Shown here in pieces: positions 1 through 12,500 of a DNA stretch of 64,000 bases (position 1 is the stretch's first letter; every line of letters begins with the position of its first letter). The DNA comes from Typha latifolia (Eukaryota; Streptophyta; Magnoliopsida; Poales; Typhaceae). Under the pieces are notes generated by a model. That model ran no database searches. It was not told where the DNA came from and worked only from the letters and a program-made list of their open reading frames with translations. Position numbers and translations under genes: made by a program. Location of the stretch: assembly GCA_019914945.1 (NCBI GenBank), contig CM034102.1:10219501-10283500 (forward strand), given 5' to 3'.

Positions 1-676
1 TAGTAGATAGGGCCATCCCTTTGGACTTCCTCAGTTTTGAAAGGTTGAACTTAAATGTTTATAGATTTCCTACCAATTGTTCAACATTCATAGAATCAAT
101 GTCCTTACTTTCCTTAATAGCTGTAACTTTCGTCTGAAACCTTTCTGAGAGAGACCTAAGGATCTTACGAACAATTCTGTTTTCATGAATTTTCTCTCCT
201 AGGTTGAAACTTGAGTTGACTATAATACTCAGCTTTGTATAGAACTCATCAAATGCTTCATTCTCCTCCATATGTAGAGTTTCAAAACTAGTAGTCAACC
301 TTTGAAGTTTAGAAAGTTTTACAGCCATAGTTCCTTCGTGAGTAGTTTCTAAGATCGTCTAAGCTTCTTTTGCTATCTTATAAGTAGAAATTCTTCTAAA
401 TTCTTCCGAGGAAACACAACTAAAAATTACATTTATTGCCTTGCTATTCTATCCAACTTTTTTATAATCTGTCATATCTCATGACTCTATCGATTTTTCA
501 GCAAGTTTATCATCCACCATGTACATTGGTGGACTCCAACTGTTCATAACGGCAAACCATACTCGCTCGTCTATTGATTTCAAGTAAGCTCTTATCCTAG
601 CTTTCCAATATCCATAATTTGATCTATCTAGAATATGAGGTCTAATAGACAATGGTCAATCTCTGTGAAAATCCAT
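1..676 (-). pseudogene. copia gag fragment, cut by window edge
   Basis: Capsid (gag) region of a Ty1/copia retrotransposon, read on the minus strand and running off the left end of the window. The clearest open part is 59-328, with the UBN2-type gag signature (KLQRLTTSFETLHMEENE, then ILRSLSERFQTKVTAI). Upstream, at about 330-640, the same protein continues (RSNYGYWKARIRAYLKSIDE, then a W-F-A-V-M stretch) but is broken by in-frame TGA and TAG codons, and the first ATG near 676 is followed at once by a stop. It is therefore a decayed copy. The primer-binding site and 5' LTR lie just to its right. Copia gag is a confident call; the clade is not resolved. Confidence 0.85.
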
Positions 677-711
677 GCCTATTTGATCTCTCTCTACGAG
701 TGAGAGAATCT

Positions 712-723
712 GCTCTGATACCA
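712..723 (-). other. primer-binding site (tRNA-iMet), copia
   Basis: On the minus strand this reads TGGTATCAGAGC, the complement of the 3' end of plant initiator methionine tRNA. It lies two bases inside the LTR end at 726 and upstream of the gag fragment, as expected for the start of reverse transcription. Confidence 0.9.
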
Positions 724-725
724 AG

Positions 726-1919
726 TGAAAAAACCCTTAGACACAAGTATGTATCTAAATACTAGGCAATGATATCACTCGTTCTCTTAAATAAAAGTTC
801 AAAGAAATATTAAAAACGAAAGCATAGATGAACGCCAAGATTTTAACGTGAAAAAACTCAAACGGGAAAAAACCATGGATCCAAACTCGAATCAAAACCA
901 ATCACTACGATAGTAACAGTTTACAAGATGAATCACAAAACAACTCGTCGATCCAAACGACATTGCTCCTCTCAGTCTTGCTCGCTAGAACCCACAATTC
1001 ACTGCTTCTCGTGATTGATGTCCAACCTCAGTAGCTCTCAAGATTGATCTTTCGTCTAGATAGCCCTTAAGACGAAAGATTAAGCTTTTAAGAAGAGTAG
1101 AACCTTGTTAGTTGAAGAACCGATATAGCCTCAAGAAGTCTCCTTCAACATTGCTTCTTCAACCACCCTAGAGTTAGGGCATCACAATACTTATATATGA
1201 TCTCCAAGATAGAGCCAAATCCATGTATTATCCGAACTCACGAAAGTCCAAGAATTTTACACTTCGTTGGTGCGTTCGAACGCGGCCTAGGTGCGTTCGA
1301 ACAGCTTGACTTGATCTCAGGTGCGTTCGAACAGGCTCAAGTGTGTTCGAACGCGACAGCTTAAATTTTTTAGGTTGCGTTCGAACGCGTTTGTGAACGC
1401 TACTCTCGGTCTGTGTGAACGCATGTACCCGTGTTTGAATGCGCTTGTGAACACATCTCTCAGTCTATGTGAACGCATGAGCCACGTTTGAACGCGCTTG
1501 TGAATGCAGCTCTCGGTCTGTGTGAATGCGTGAGCCCATGTTCGAATGTGCTTGTGAACGCAGCTCTCGGTCTGGGTAAACGCGTGAGCCCGCGTTCGAA
1601 CGCGCTTGTGAATGCAGCTCTCTATCTGTGTGAACGCGTGAGCCCGTGTTCGAACGCGCTTGTGAACGCAGCTCTCTATCTGTGTGAACGCGTGAGCACG
1701 CGTTCGAACGCGCTTATGAACGCAGCTCTCGGTCTGTGTGAACGCGTAAGAACACGCTGTGAACGCTGTGTGAACGCGATGTGAACTCATATAATTTTCT
1801 CTAATAATCTTGTAATTCTTCAAACCAGAGATTTTCTAGACTTGTATAAAAGCTCATATACATATATAAATATACTTAGAATATTTTGTACACAATTACC
1901 AACAATTAAAAACCTAACA
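726..1919 (-). mobile_element. 5' LTR of minus-strand copia element
   Basis: On the minus strand the block starts TGTTAG (plus-strand end at 1919) and ends next to the primer-binding site with CA (TG at 726 on the plus strand). Length is about 1.19 kb. The 3' LTR and target duplication are outside the window, so the outer boundary rests on the TGTTAG start alone. The U3 half (about 1260-1760) is full of TTCGAA palindromes. Confidence 0.75.
1377..1755. repeat. 54-bp tandem array with TTCGAA palindromes
   Basis: About seven imperfect copies of a 54-bp unit. Each has GTTCGAACGCGC, then GTGAACGCAGCTCTCGGTCT, then GTGTGAACGCGTGAGCC. Because 54 is a multiple of three, the array is open on both strands and gives spurious repetitive ORFs with an 18-residue period. 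Further single palindromes lie at 1268-1350. It sits in the U3 part of the copia LTR. Confidence 0.9.
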
Positions 1920-2820
1920 AATTATATGAATGGGGCTTGGCCTAACAACTACAAATGTGGTGATTGGGTTAATGTCTCGCTCCCTCTTAGAGCCTTTTAG
2001 GGCTTTGATGTCAGCAGTGTGACCAAAAGATGGGCATAAAACATGTCAAGATGATGTAATGCAAGTTAGAAGTATGAATGTAATATATAATTGAGCCGAG
2101 TTTGATCTAAGCTAAGCTCCGATCAAGTCAAACTCGAGCCTAAAACAAGTAAAATCAAGCACATTTTATAAGCCTTTAACTCAAACCCCATGCTAACTCA
2201 AGTCAAGCTTGAATTAATAAGCCTGATTAGGTAGATAATAAACCTCTATATCTTGATTTAATGGTTTTAAAATTTGTATATTTGTATGCTTAGAGTCTTT
2301 TATCGAATAAAACTTCAGCGAGCCTACCTATGATCATTTACAAACAAACAGGTCGAGCTTGATTATTTTGACAGTCCTTAGTAGGGGTAGGTAGATCAGC
2401 TGTGGTTTAAGTTAGGGAATTATAAATTGGTCTATTTTAGGACCAAAGGGGGCCTTCCTTGCGAGTAACATGACTTCTGAGTTTTTTTTTTTTTTTTTTA
2501 AAGAAAAAGAAAAAACATGACTTTTGAGTTTTGACGAATGTGATTAGCGAATAGAATTATCTTCCAAATTATCCGTTATCCCTAATCCCTACTAGCATCG
2601 CACATCTACAACAGTAACGCGCGGCATATGCCATTTCGCCAGCAGCAGCTCCCACCTGGAAGCTTTCCTCTCTCCATTTTTATGTTATTTTATTTATTTT
2701 TTCCCTCCCACCACATCAAGAACCGTTTTCGCGAAGCAATCTTTCTTGAGTCTTGATACAATCTCGCGCGACGCCATGAGGCGATTCCCTTAGATACCCC
2801 CCGCCGTCTTCTTCCCTTCC
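1920..2820. other. intergenic region and upstream flank of the VTT gene
   Basis: No gene seen. About 2085-2395 is rich in CTCGAGC/GAGCTTGA-type words and ends TTTGACAGTCCTTAGTAGGGG, which resembles the degenerate ends of plant hAT/MITE elements; this is a weak call. A poly-T/A-rich tract lies at 2480-2515. GC rises after about 2600, and a T-rich TATTTATTTTT stretch at 2688-2702 could mark the core promoter, but I cannot place a transcription start. Confidence 0.5.
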
Positions 2821-5800
2821 ATGGCTCCCCTCCGGCTCGCGATCGGCCGGGATTTGGAGACGGCATTGCCCGCGTTGCACAGGGGTGGCGGAAGATCGCC
2901 GCTGACGCGGTGGGAGGCAGCGGCTGCTCTTGCGGTCTTCTTGCTCTTCGTCACTGGGATTTTCTCCATCTATCTGACGATGCCGCACGCCGAGTATGGT
3001 AAGATCCTCCGGCTGCCTCGCACCCTCTCGGACGTTCGCGTGCTTAAGTGAGTCGCCTCTTGCCTCTCTTTCCGTGTGAATTTGCGATGTTAGATGATGA
3101 TCAGATGAGATTGGATATCTAGTGCCTTATGTTGGCTGAGAATCTGTTCTTGTTCTTTTATATTTCTTACTACTATCACTTGTAAGAAAGATTAGCTCTC
3201 AACCTGGTTGATACTCCCAAGAGATTAGGTATGGGTTATTTGTGTTAGAATATGAAAAAAAAAATCACAATTTCGTAGTAGCTTAAGTTTTATGGTAGCT
3301 GGTCAATTAATATGATATAAGAGCAGAGTTTCTGCATTTGAATCCCAGGCCTCTGTAATTTAAAATATAAAATCTCCACCCATTTAAATAAGTTAAAGTG
3401 AACTTGAGTTTATTAAAATTTCTCGAGCATAGAAATAAAGGGAGAGTATTCTAATATAAAATATAGGAATCACCTTTCTTTGTAGCATAAGCTTTTAGAA
3501 TAGATGATGAGTTAATAATTTGCATGTTACCAACTTACTGTCGTCTTCTTTATTGGCTCTTTGTTCTACTTCATGGCATGAAATTAATTGACGGACTCAT
3601 ATGTATGATCTTCTATGATGTATTGGTTAGGCGAGAATATTGTTCAAGCTTGTGAAGTAAGCATTCTATCAAATCCTCTCTAAGATCAGCCTAATTTCCC
3701 TTCCCTGCCAATTATCATTCTTTCTTGTTTTCCTGTGTTTGGCAGCATAAGGTACTGGTATAACTATTTCTTGCTCATCATTGGAGATGCACGTTAAATT
3801 TTACAACCTTTCTATGATTTGAATATTTTGATAGTCTAGTTTGTGGATGGTACATTAGACTTTATCCTTTCTTCCCTTTCAGTTCTGGGATAAGTTGCTG
3901 GTGTAGCTGCTCCGCATATAATGCATGTGCTGCTAATTGACTATTATGTATAAAACCAATATTAAGAATGTGCTCAAACCCTAAGCTTATAACATTATCC
4001 TAGATTTCGATATTCAACTTTATAACCTTTCTAAATTTCATGGCTAGTTTATGCATGTGCATATAAAAAGTGCATTCTTTTGGTGCATGTTGCAAAATAT
4101 GCTCTTGGGGTCAATGTGGATCCCTCGGCCTTGCTCTTTATAACACATATTCCTAGTCTCTGACACTACTGTTTTCATATTGAAGAATATTTAGGATGAG
4201 CCTGTGTTTACTAATTTGACTTCCTATGTTTATTGACTGAAAGAAAGCACATCAATCATGTCTAAATTATTGCAAAAACACTTTGAACATGCTTTTTTAC
4301 ATTACTTTAGATAATAAAGTTTGCCCTGCGTCCCACCAAAATCACTAATATTTCTTCTATGCCTTTACTTTGTAGAGATGATCTTGCTGTCTATGCAAGA
4401 GAATATCGAGCAAATTTTGTACTAGGTTATTGTTCGATATACATCTTTATGCAAACATTCATGATTCCTGGAACCATATTTATGTCCTTGCTTGCTGGAG
4501 CGCTGTTTGGGGTAATCAGAGGTGTTGTCTTGGTTGTTTTCACCGCTACTGCTGGTGCATCTTCCTGCTATTTTCTTTCCAAGTTGATTGGCAGGCCTTT
4601 GGTCAGCAAGTTGTGGCCTGAAAAGTTAAGATTTTTCCAGGCAGAGGTACTATGGAATATTTGTTGAGTTAATTTTATTTTTCTGTGAACCATTTATTAT
4701 CCCTTGTTCCGTTTTACAAATTATCTTTCTATATTCGAAATAAGTTCTTTTATGAATGCAGATAGCAAAGAGGAAGGAAAAGTTGTTGAACTACATGCTC
4801 TTTTTGAGAATAACTCCAACTTTGCCAAACACGTTCATAAATATGGCATCTCCAATTGTTGATATACCTTTTCATATTTTCTTTGTTGCAACCCTAGTTG
4901 GTATTATTCCAGGATCTTATGTTATTGTAAGAGTAAGTTTTCAGTTCTTCATGCTTGTCAATTTAACTGTCATTTCTTTTTGTTACATAATCTAATTTCA
5001 AATTTCCATGTTGCTACCTCTCTTTTGAATGCTGCATTGTGCTCCACATAGTTATCTAATGATTTAAGGTCATGCTACATTTTCACTTTTTTAGTTTCAG
5101 GATTATCTACTATGTTCTGATTAGTTCTTGATTGCTAAACAATGAGCTTGGATGAAATGTGAGCAATGGTGCTTTGTGGCCATCTGTGCAAACTAGAAAG
5201 TGCCTTAGTTTATTACTAGCATGTCTATGCTTGACTACAAGAGAAAACTCAGACAAGTAACTAATTTCTTGTTGTCATAAATAAAGAGGCCCCCGTTGGT
5301 AGGCTTATCATGTCATCCAATTTCTTTTCTGACTTTGCTTTTGTTCACAAAAACTTATCACGGTAGAGACTACAGTTTATATCAAGTAATAACAAAGTAT
5401 AGAAGAGGCTGAACTTGATCCTGATGATAGATTGCATTTTCTTGTAAATGATTGTTATAGGCTCAGCTTCTCTTGTGCAAAATTACAAGGATCTCTATCC
5501 CTTGTTAACTCCCATCTGCAGATTTCTGCAGACATGCCTGGATTCTCATAGGTCTTGTATATAGAAGATTGCATCAAATGCACTTCTGAGTCACATTCAT
5601 ACCTTTCATGAGAAGAATAGGCATTAGATGTTCTTTTGTCTCAACAAAGGAAACAGAGACTGAATGTACATCTTTTGTCATCTTATGGGGATTCTAATAT
5701 GAAAATACGATGATGTTCTTTTTCAGTATTAGGGCCATATTCATATTTTATCGGCATGATATACTAGTGATTACAGTAAGCAACCTTAGTTGTTTATTAA

Positions 5801-8800
5801 GATATTCTTTTTCTTGTGAACTATTTTGTTCCCTTGATCACAATGTAAGTACTTATTGTGTCAAATGGACAGAAGATTCCAAATTATCTTATGTATTGAT
5901 ATAATGATGCATATTGTGTTCCTAACAATAAATTTAAAAAGCATATTTAGTTCTTATGATGTGGGTATAGTTTAGAGTCTCTTTTAATTTACTTTTTCCT
6001 TATTTGCTTCCTTAGTTGGCTGTTGGAACATATGGAGAATAGAAAATCTCCAATTTGTTTCAAGTTAACTTCAAATTGTGTATGTAGATACTATCATGAA
6101 GTGGTCACAAATTTTAATGCCATTTACTTCTGACTTCGACCAATCCATTCACTATCGCATACAGTTCTATCTTTGTATGAATACTACAATAGACAAACAG
6201 TCCTCTTGAACTAAATATGGAGACCATATGGACTAGAAATAGGTAAATCTTTAGGGTCACTACCTCCTCGCTATTAGCATAATAACCTAATTATCATAGT
6301 ACATTCTGATAAACATGGTTTGCCAAACTTCATGAACTGAATTCTGAATTAATTGTTTCATTGTCTTATTGTACAAATTTAGAGAAGTCAACCGGCTTGT
6401 GATTTTTTAACAGATTGTATGGATTAACTTGGTGACAAATTTACACATTTGTAAATTAGTGTTTTGTTTGTCCAATGTGATGTACACACCTTACACTTTA
6501 TGTACATATTACATGACACATAGAACTTAGAATTATATTTGAAGACTTGATTCTAAGTTCAGCTTTAGATTTCAGTCGGAATGCGCTCAAAGGGTCCCTG
6601 ACATGTTCGAACATCAACACAGAAAGCTTGGTACCCCAAAAGTCCATGACCACTGTTTGATGAGTGTGCGATCATCAAAAGTACGTCAGTTGGAGCTGGC
6701 CACTGTTCGTAGAGCATTCAAACTCTGAAAAGCAAACCTAAAGGATTCTTTAAGGGCACTTGAATGGTTGTGCAGGTGTATAGTTCTAACATGGGTTTGA
6801 GGGCTTTATTGTAACTATGGCCACCCATTTCTTAGTGGATTTTCTACAACTATAGAAAGGATATTTTTAGATATTTTTTAGCTGTTCTCCCCAATGAAAA
6901 CCCTAGGAGCCAAAAAGTAAAGAGGGGAGATCCATCACACTACCAAGATAATCTCTTCAGCAAAGAGTTCTTGAGAAATCTTATCAGAGCTACATCGATT
7001 CATCTACATCTTGTAAAAGCAGCAATCTGTTATGGAAGAACATCAATCAGAGGGCAATCTGTTGCAAGATGAAGTAGTTTAATGTGAGGTCTAGTGAGCA
7101 AGAGAGTCTTCAATACTTCAACCAATAGCTGTGAATGTCTTGTTTTGGGCGTTGTAAGTGTTGTCTTGCATCTATCTTTTAACTTTGCAATAGATTAGGG
7201 AATCAGGACAGAATTACATTGTGGTTAATAATATTGATTTGTCCTGCACGAATTCTCCTGTTGTTCATCCAAGTTAAATGGTTTGGTGGATGATTGCATT
7301 TGCTGACATATCTAGTTATCTGGAATGTGCTGTCAGCATGAGGTATCATGATGCTGCAATACTTGCTTGGAAACAAACAAGTATCTTGACGGATATTTCG
7401 ATATTAAATTTGCATCCAATCTAGGAATCGTATAGGTCATGTTGAAGGCAAAAGTGTTAAAACTATAGACATCCTTTGTGAAAGCTGCGGTGATATGCTG
7501 ATGGAGAAGCATAAATGCGATAATTTCCACTTAATGATGGAACCCAAGTTTTTATACAAGTTTGCCTTGACCTAGTGTTGGTTAAGTTCTTGAATTCGAT
7601 ACCAGTAGGTACATAAAAATTACCTCCTCAGTGTTGTTTCAGATTGAGAAGGTTGTAGTGACCCTTATTGATTCTCTCATGGTAAATGAACTTGTAGCAT
7701 CATTATTGTTTAACAGACTGTGATAAGATCTCAGTAGAGGAGCAGAAATGAACTGATCATGGGAGGAGGCTTGAAAACTTGCATGGATTATGCGATCAAA
7801 AGCAATAGTTCCTTGTGGAACTCATGTTTTGGGAGAGTAGAGAAGATAGGAGTAGAAAGTTCATCCCCTACTTGTGTCTTTGCAGAGAAGAATGAGTTGA
7901 GCACTAGTACAAGAAGTAGTAATTATATTTAATGTGACATAAAATTAATATTAAAATATTAGAAAATAGTAAATTTGTATTGGAAATTAGTAATGTGTTA
8001 CACCAAATGATAAAAATATTGTTGGTTAGATGTAATAGTAATAATAATGTATATTTTCGGAAATTATAATATTCTTTCTTATAAATATAGATTTAAAATA
8101 CTCCATATATCTGCACTATGATAAATGCGAACTTATAAATGCATAGCAATGCGGACATATAGCTATTTTGTATGCAGTACTGCAAATATATAACCATGTA
8201 GTGCGTGGCAGTGTAGATATATAGTCATATAGTGTATAGTAGTGTGAACATATAGCCATATAGTGTATGATAGTGTAAATATATAAGCATGTGTAATGCA
8301 TGACAGTATAATTATATAGTGCATGGCAGTATGAATATATAACTATCTATTATGTGGCAATGTGGATATATGACTATGTAGTGTATGACAGTGTAAACAT
8401 ATAGCCATGTAGTGTATTGCAGTGCAAATATATAATGCATAGCAATATAGACTTATGTCTTTTGTACTACGTTGCAACATGAATATAATAATATATTTAT
8501 GTGATATGACTATCTTTCAAGAGAAAAGAGAGGAGAGAGAATGAATCTCAACTATAACTAAGGTGATGTCTAATTAAATAATATTAAATCTAGGGGCAAA
8601 ATAGTTAGGTCAATTGTACACTAGAAATAGGAGACTTAATCTAGAATAAGGATATTTCTATTCCATATGCGAACAGCTTAAAATAAGGTCAATTGAGCAT
8701 CTTCTAATGCTCGGTGCCCACTAACGATCTGAATGTCATGCTCTGTCCTTACTAAAGTATTTATTCTTTCAGGAGTAAGTACAACGAATAAGTCACTAAT

Positions 8801-9104
8801 CAGCAATTACAAGTTCTGTACTTGTTAAATTATTCAGCCTCATGACTCTTATCTCTGTTTCTGATATTTCAGCAATACCTTATGGCTGTTAATTACTTTG
8901 GTAAACTATTATGTTCGGTCACTTTGAACATTTATCACTGCCTAGCACAAATTAGCTTCTGTCTTCCTGCAGGCTGGCCTAGCTCTAGGCGATCTAAAAT
9001 CAGTTAGAGACTTATACGACATCAAAACATTGGTAGTTCTGTTTCTTATTGGATCCATCTCCATATCTCCAACAATCCTCAAGAGAAAGCAGACCTATGA
9101 ATGA
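2821..9104 (+). CDS. VTT/DedA-domain (SNARE-associated Golgi) membrane protein, 4 exons
   Basis: Exons are 2821-3047, 4376-4646, 4762-4932 and 8973-9104. All introns are GT-AG (donors GTGAGT, GTACTA, GTAAGT; acceptors TTGTAG, ATGCAG, CTGCAG). The spliced frame is open for 266 codons and ends TGA. Residues 32-54 are a membrane segment. Residues 97-150 carry the family core: PG at 107-108, a Gly/Ala-rich membrane stretch SLLAGALFG, and G136, Y141 and GR at 148-149. Residues 181-197 (LRITPTLPNTFINMASP) are the second conserved block. The C-terminus is basic (LKRKQTYE). Proteins of this family (PF09335; TMEM41B/VMP1 and TVP38 relatives) are multi-pass proteins of the endomembrane system, several with lipid-scramblase activity. 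The exact role of this plant member is inference. Nothing is broken. Intron 3 is 4.04 kb and holds repeats. The start was chosen as the only ATG in the GC-rich first exon in frame with the conserved part. Confidence 0.93.
3262..3430 (+). repeat. tRNA-like SINE relic in intron 1
   Basis: Sequence around 3312-3355 resembles initiator-Met tRNA (ATATAAGAGCAGAGTTTCTG, then TTTGAATCCCAGG, close to a pol III box B). It is preceded by TTAAGTTTTATGGTAGCTGG, a leader I recall from dispersed plant repeats. Ends are not defined and no target duplication was found. It may equally be an LTR edge with a primer-binding site. Confidence 0.4.
6430..7330 (+). repeat. degenerate LTR-like block in intron 3
   Basis: Non-coding stretch with features of an old LTR: a single GTTCGAAC at about 6604-6612, a TAGAAAGGATATTTTTAGATA AT-rich stretch near 6850, and a following transcribed-leader-like part (TCTTCAGCAAAGAGTTCTTG and similar). 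No coding domain is present and neither end could be fixed, so the limits are approximate. It may be a solo LTR remnant of a copia element. Confidence 0.35.
8110..8480. repeat. ~33-bp minisatellite in intron 3
   Basis: Ten or so diverged copies of a unit of about 33 bp built on CATATAGCCATATAGTGTAT followed by GATAGTGTAAATA. It lies about 500 bp upstream of exon 4. No coding sense. Confidence 0.8.
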
Positions 9105-10034
9105 GACCATACCTTTCAGATTCTTACATTCATTGGAAACTCCAGACAATGAAGGGTGTTACCGTGTTAGAGTAGCAGTGCATACTGTTGTTCTGCAGAT
9201 TATGGAAATTGGCATTTTTTTATAATATTATATAATTTATTTGGTTATTTCGTGGTGAAAAATGTAAAGCAGAATGGATTCTTCTATACCTTGTAGACAG
9301 AACAAATCTTGTAAGTAGTTAAAATGTTCTAACCCACCAGACTTGGTGCTCAACCAAATCTCATTTTGCTACTTTTTCTTTATGCGGTGCTTCATTGTTT
9401 TCAAGCTAAGTTTCACTGTTTTAGTTTAGGAGTTTTATGGCTCGAGAATAGATAAAATTGGAACTATCACACATTTTGGATGATCATGATTTTTTAGCCA
9501 TTATACACCATGCAAATACAAATATATTGTTAATTATTAGCCAATGGTATTGGAGTGATTGACCAAACTAGCCTTATTTTAATTTATTTATCAAAATGGA
9601 TTGGCCCTCAAATTTACTTAAAACATCGAACTCATAAGCATTTTACGTTGTTTTCACTTAATCAATGACTAGTAGTGGTTGTAAAAGTATAGATGGCTTC
9701 AAGGTCTTCATTTTTACCTGTTGGCACGTCCAACATGCCTTCATGTATGCTCAACGTCCTTCTTCAGTCTGGACTAGGTACAACATTGGGAGATCCTCTT
9801 AGGTCCTTAAGACACCCTCTTGGTCCACCTCAAGAGTGTAGTAGAAATGCTCCAACAATCTAGACTGTAAATAACTCACAAGCACTTAGATGCACCCGCA
9901 GTCGAGTAGAAGCTTGTTTGGGTCCTCCATTTTAGGGTGGCTCTCTGGATCAGCTATAATCTCATGCAACAACCCTCTAACACTTGGGTTAGTGATACCT
10001 ACGTCTCGGCTCCTCAAGGAAGGGAAATGAAAGT
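9105..10034. other. 3' flank of VTT gene, no gene seen
   Basis: Directly after the stop the sequence becomes AT-rich (TATAATATTATATAA at about 9220), a plausible 3'UTR and polyadenylation zone. About 9700-10020 is more GC-balanced but has no open frame or family signature that I recognise. Confidence 0.5.
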
Positions 10035-10703
10035 GCAGAATAATTGTATTAGTTATTTGTTTTCACTAAAATAAATTTTCTATAGGTTGCGTTCGAACAC
10101 GGTTAAAGGCACGTTCGAATGGCTTTACAAACGCGATTGACGGGAGTCCACTAAAATTAGGGTTAATAATTATTATTTTGGCTTGTTGGCTAGTCTCTAT
10201 AAAGGTATGAATGGTAGCCAAAATCAATATACTATTGGATTATTGGTTTTTTGCCTCTCTATCTTATCTTTACCCTAATCTCCCTTTTCCCTCTTCACCA
10301 ACCTACCACCTCTACCGTTGGGTCTCTCTTAACTTCTAATCTCCCTCGTCTATCGAGTCCTCCCTCTTTCTTGGAATCTCGACCACTTCTTCCCCTTTGT
10401 CTTTATCCCTTAAACAACATCAACTATCCATCCTCATCTTTATTATCATCCATAACCCTAACATTAACTCGACCCATCACCACCACTATCATCCGCACTA
10501 AATCATAATTTTGTCCCAGTTGCAGTTCGAATCTACGAAGAGCGTAATACAAAAAACATCAATTAGGGAGTTACGGATCGATTTCATTTCATTTTGTAAT
10601 TTTATGACTACAGGAGAATATTTGGTGAATATATTCCTTCGGTTGTGCGGACTACTTCCTACAATCAATCCAGATTTTAAAGGAATTATTCCATAACTTA
10701 CCA
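10035..10703 (+). repeat. 5' LTR of gypsy element A
   Basis: Homologous to the fully bounded solo LTR at 44389-45158 on the other strand, but lacking about 30 bp at its start. It ends CA at 10703. U3 contains GCGTTCGAACAC and ACGTTCGAAT at 10086-10124. A TATA box (CTCTATAAAGG) lies near 10194-10204, so the palindromes are upstream of the promoter. Confidence 0.8.
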
Positions 10704-10704
10704 T

Positions 10705-10716
10705 TGGTATCAGAGC
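10705..10716 (+). other. primer-binding site (tRNA-iMet), gypsy A
   Basis: TGGTATCAGAGC, one base after the LTR end. This is the usual gypsy/copia methionine-tRNA priming site. Confidence 0.9.
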
Positions 10717-10740
10717 GAGGCAAACCTTAGACTTTCATTA

Positions 10741-11637
10741 GTGGTGGAAACAAGGAAAATGACACCAATAAGGAGATCAATGGAGAACACACTGATAAGG
10801 GAAGACCTAGTCCACGATAACCTTAACCGTGAGGTCAATTCTTTTGGAGCGACCATGACAAGACCGAGTCAACCAACATCCATGGGTGTGAACATGGGCT
10901 TGGTGGAAGAACTTAGGGGCATGTTCTAAACATTGTTGCATAGAGTTGACGCAATGCAGAATGATTATAATATTTTAAAGGAATATGTCATGAACCGATC
11001 GGCTTCATCATCTCCTCGATGAAGATCGGTGCCTCAAGAAGGATCAGCGGTGGGACCACACCGAACCGATATCCCACAGGTTCAAATGCGACATGTTAAT
11101 GTCAATGATCCTCTTTTACCTATTCCTACACATCATCCCCTACCTCCGATACACAACCCAAGACCGGTGGTGGTAGAACCCGAGAGGCGTGCGGCACCGA
11201 TACACTTTGTCGATGAAGAGGATTGGTACTTAGAGAATGATGTTGATCCCTTCGAAGATGGTGATGGACGTGCTCGAGGATTTAGTGAAGGAGATCAACA
11301 AGCATAAATATTCAAACCTGAATCAAGGATCTTTCGCGAACCCGACAATACTATCCGAGGGAGAACAGTACGTTTGGACTTCCCAAAATTCCAAGACGGT
11401 GATCCGACGGATTGGGTGTTTCAAGTGGAACAATACTTTGATTGTCAAGGGACAACGAAAGATGCAAAGCTCCAGATGGCAAGCTTTCACCTCTAAGGAA
11501 CGATATTGTATTGGTATCGATCGGCTATTCGTGGTGGAGGATTTACCAGTTATGCTGACTTTTGTAGAAAGATTACACGCAGATTTGGGATAGCGGCATA
11601 TGAAGATTTTGTTGCCACATTGAATATTTTGTTTGGT
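10741..11637 (+). pseudogene. gypsy gag, N-terminal part, broken
   Basis: Starts MVETRKMTPIRRSMENTLIR at 10741. The frame is interrupted by stops at about 10927 and 11023 and later changes. The conserved retrotransposon gag core is visible at about 11370-11630: LDFPKFQDGDPTDWVFQVEQ, then YFDCQGTTKDAKLQMASFHL and ITRRFGIAAYEDFVATL. This is the RNA-packaging structural protein of a Ty3/gypsy element. The reading stops where element B begins, so there is no zinc knuckle, protease or pol. Not functional. Confidence 0.85.
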
Positions 11638-12500
11638 TAACTTTTGATCCCCTTCTTGACGTATCACATTTCACCACAAAGGGTTTGGTGAAATCGGGTA
11701 ACTTCAAAACTGAAGCAGTGGTCATTGCCTTCTTCAACGCTTCAAAGGCCTCGTTGCCGCCTTATTCCAATGAAACTCTCCTTTCTTCAGTAGTGATGTC
11801 AAGGGAGCGGCAATCTTGCCGTAATTGGCGACGAATCGATGAAAGTAGCCCGTCAATCCAAGGAAGCTTGGCAACTCTTTCAGTGTCTTTGGAGTTTGCC
11901 ACTGCACCATGTTTTGCACCTTGACGGGATCAGCTTCTACTCCCGCGGCTGAAATAATGTGGCCAAGATACTCCACTCTCGGTTGGCCCCATAAACATTT
12001 GGACTCCTTCACCTTCAACTCATTGTTCTTCAAAATCTACAACACTTCGTGAAGGTGAGTAAGATGCTCTTTCCTACACAAGGATGTCATCGAAAAAGAC
12101 TAGCACAAACTGCCTCAATAACACCTTGAAGACGTCATTCATCGAACCTTGGACTCATAATGCCCATCATGGGTGCGAAATGCAGTCTTGTGCACATCCT
12201 CGAGCCTCACACGGATTCGGTGGTAGCTGGCTTACAAGTCTAACTTGCTGAAGTAAGAGGCCCTTGAAAGCTCGTCCAAGAGTTCTTCAATGATCGGCAT
12301 AGGACACTTATCCTTCACCGTGATGGCATTGAGGCACGGTAATCCACACAGAAATGCCATGTCTCATCCTTCTTTTGCACTAAGAGTACCGGTGAGGAGT
12401 AAGAGCTTGGGCTCGGGTTGGATGAATTTGTTGTCTAGCATCTCCTTGACAAGTTTTGTGATCTCCTCCTTTTGCACAAATGGATACCTATAGGGGCTGC
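11638..12500 (-). pseudogene. gypsy reverse transcriptase relic (element B)
   Basis: Minus-strand pol of element B. Reading from right to left: [20 protein letters not shown] at about 12440-12350 (finger/palm entry of reverse transcriptase), a scrambled middle where the catalytic FVDDIL box should be, then the end of the RT and the connection domain at 12033-11734 (VEYLGHIISAAGVEADPVKV, then LPSFLGLTGYFHRFV). RNase H and integrase are missing because the element is cut at about 11637. Frameshifts and stops are frequent, so it is dead. Confidence 0.9.

Larger units (their letters stand above)
10035..11637 (+). mobile_element. truncated Ty3/gypsy element A
   Basis: 5' LTR, primer-binding site and the first part of gag in plus orientation. 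Everything downstream of gag is missing. At about 11637 the sequence switches to the minus-strand pol of element B. The LTR belongs to the same family as those at 14647-15456, 44389-45158 and 51364-52201. Confidence 0.85.

Noticed and set aside
1260..1760. Heat-shock elements (nGAAnnTTCn) as the meaning of the TTCGAA arrays
   Set aside because: The spacing is wrong: TTC and GAA are directly adjacent, or GAA and TTC are four bases apart (GAACGCGTTC), not two as in classical elements.
1317..1823. Long open frames on both strands with an 18-residue repeat
   Set aside because: They follow from a 54-bp tandem array within an LTR; no start context or family, and both strands are open for the same reason.
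7333..7530. Minus-strand frame of 65 codons in intron 3
   Set aside because: No family resemblance; it is next to LTR-like debris and inside the intron of an intact gene.
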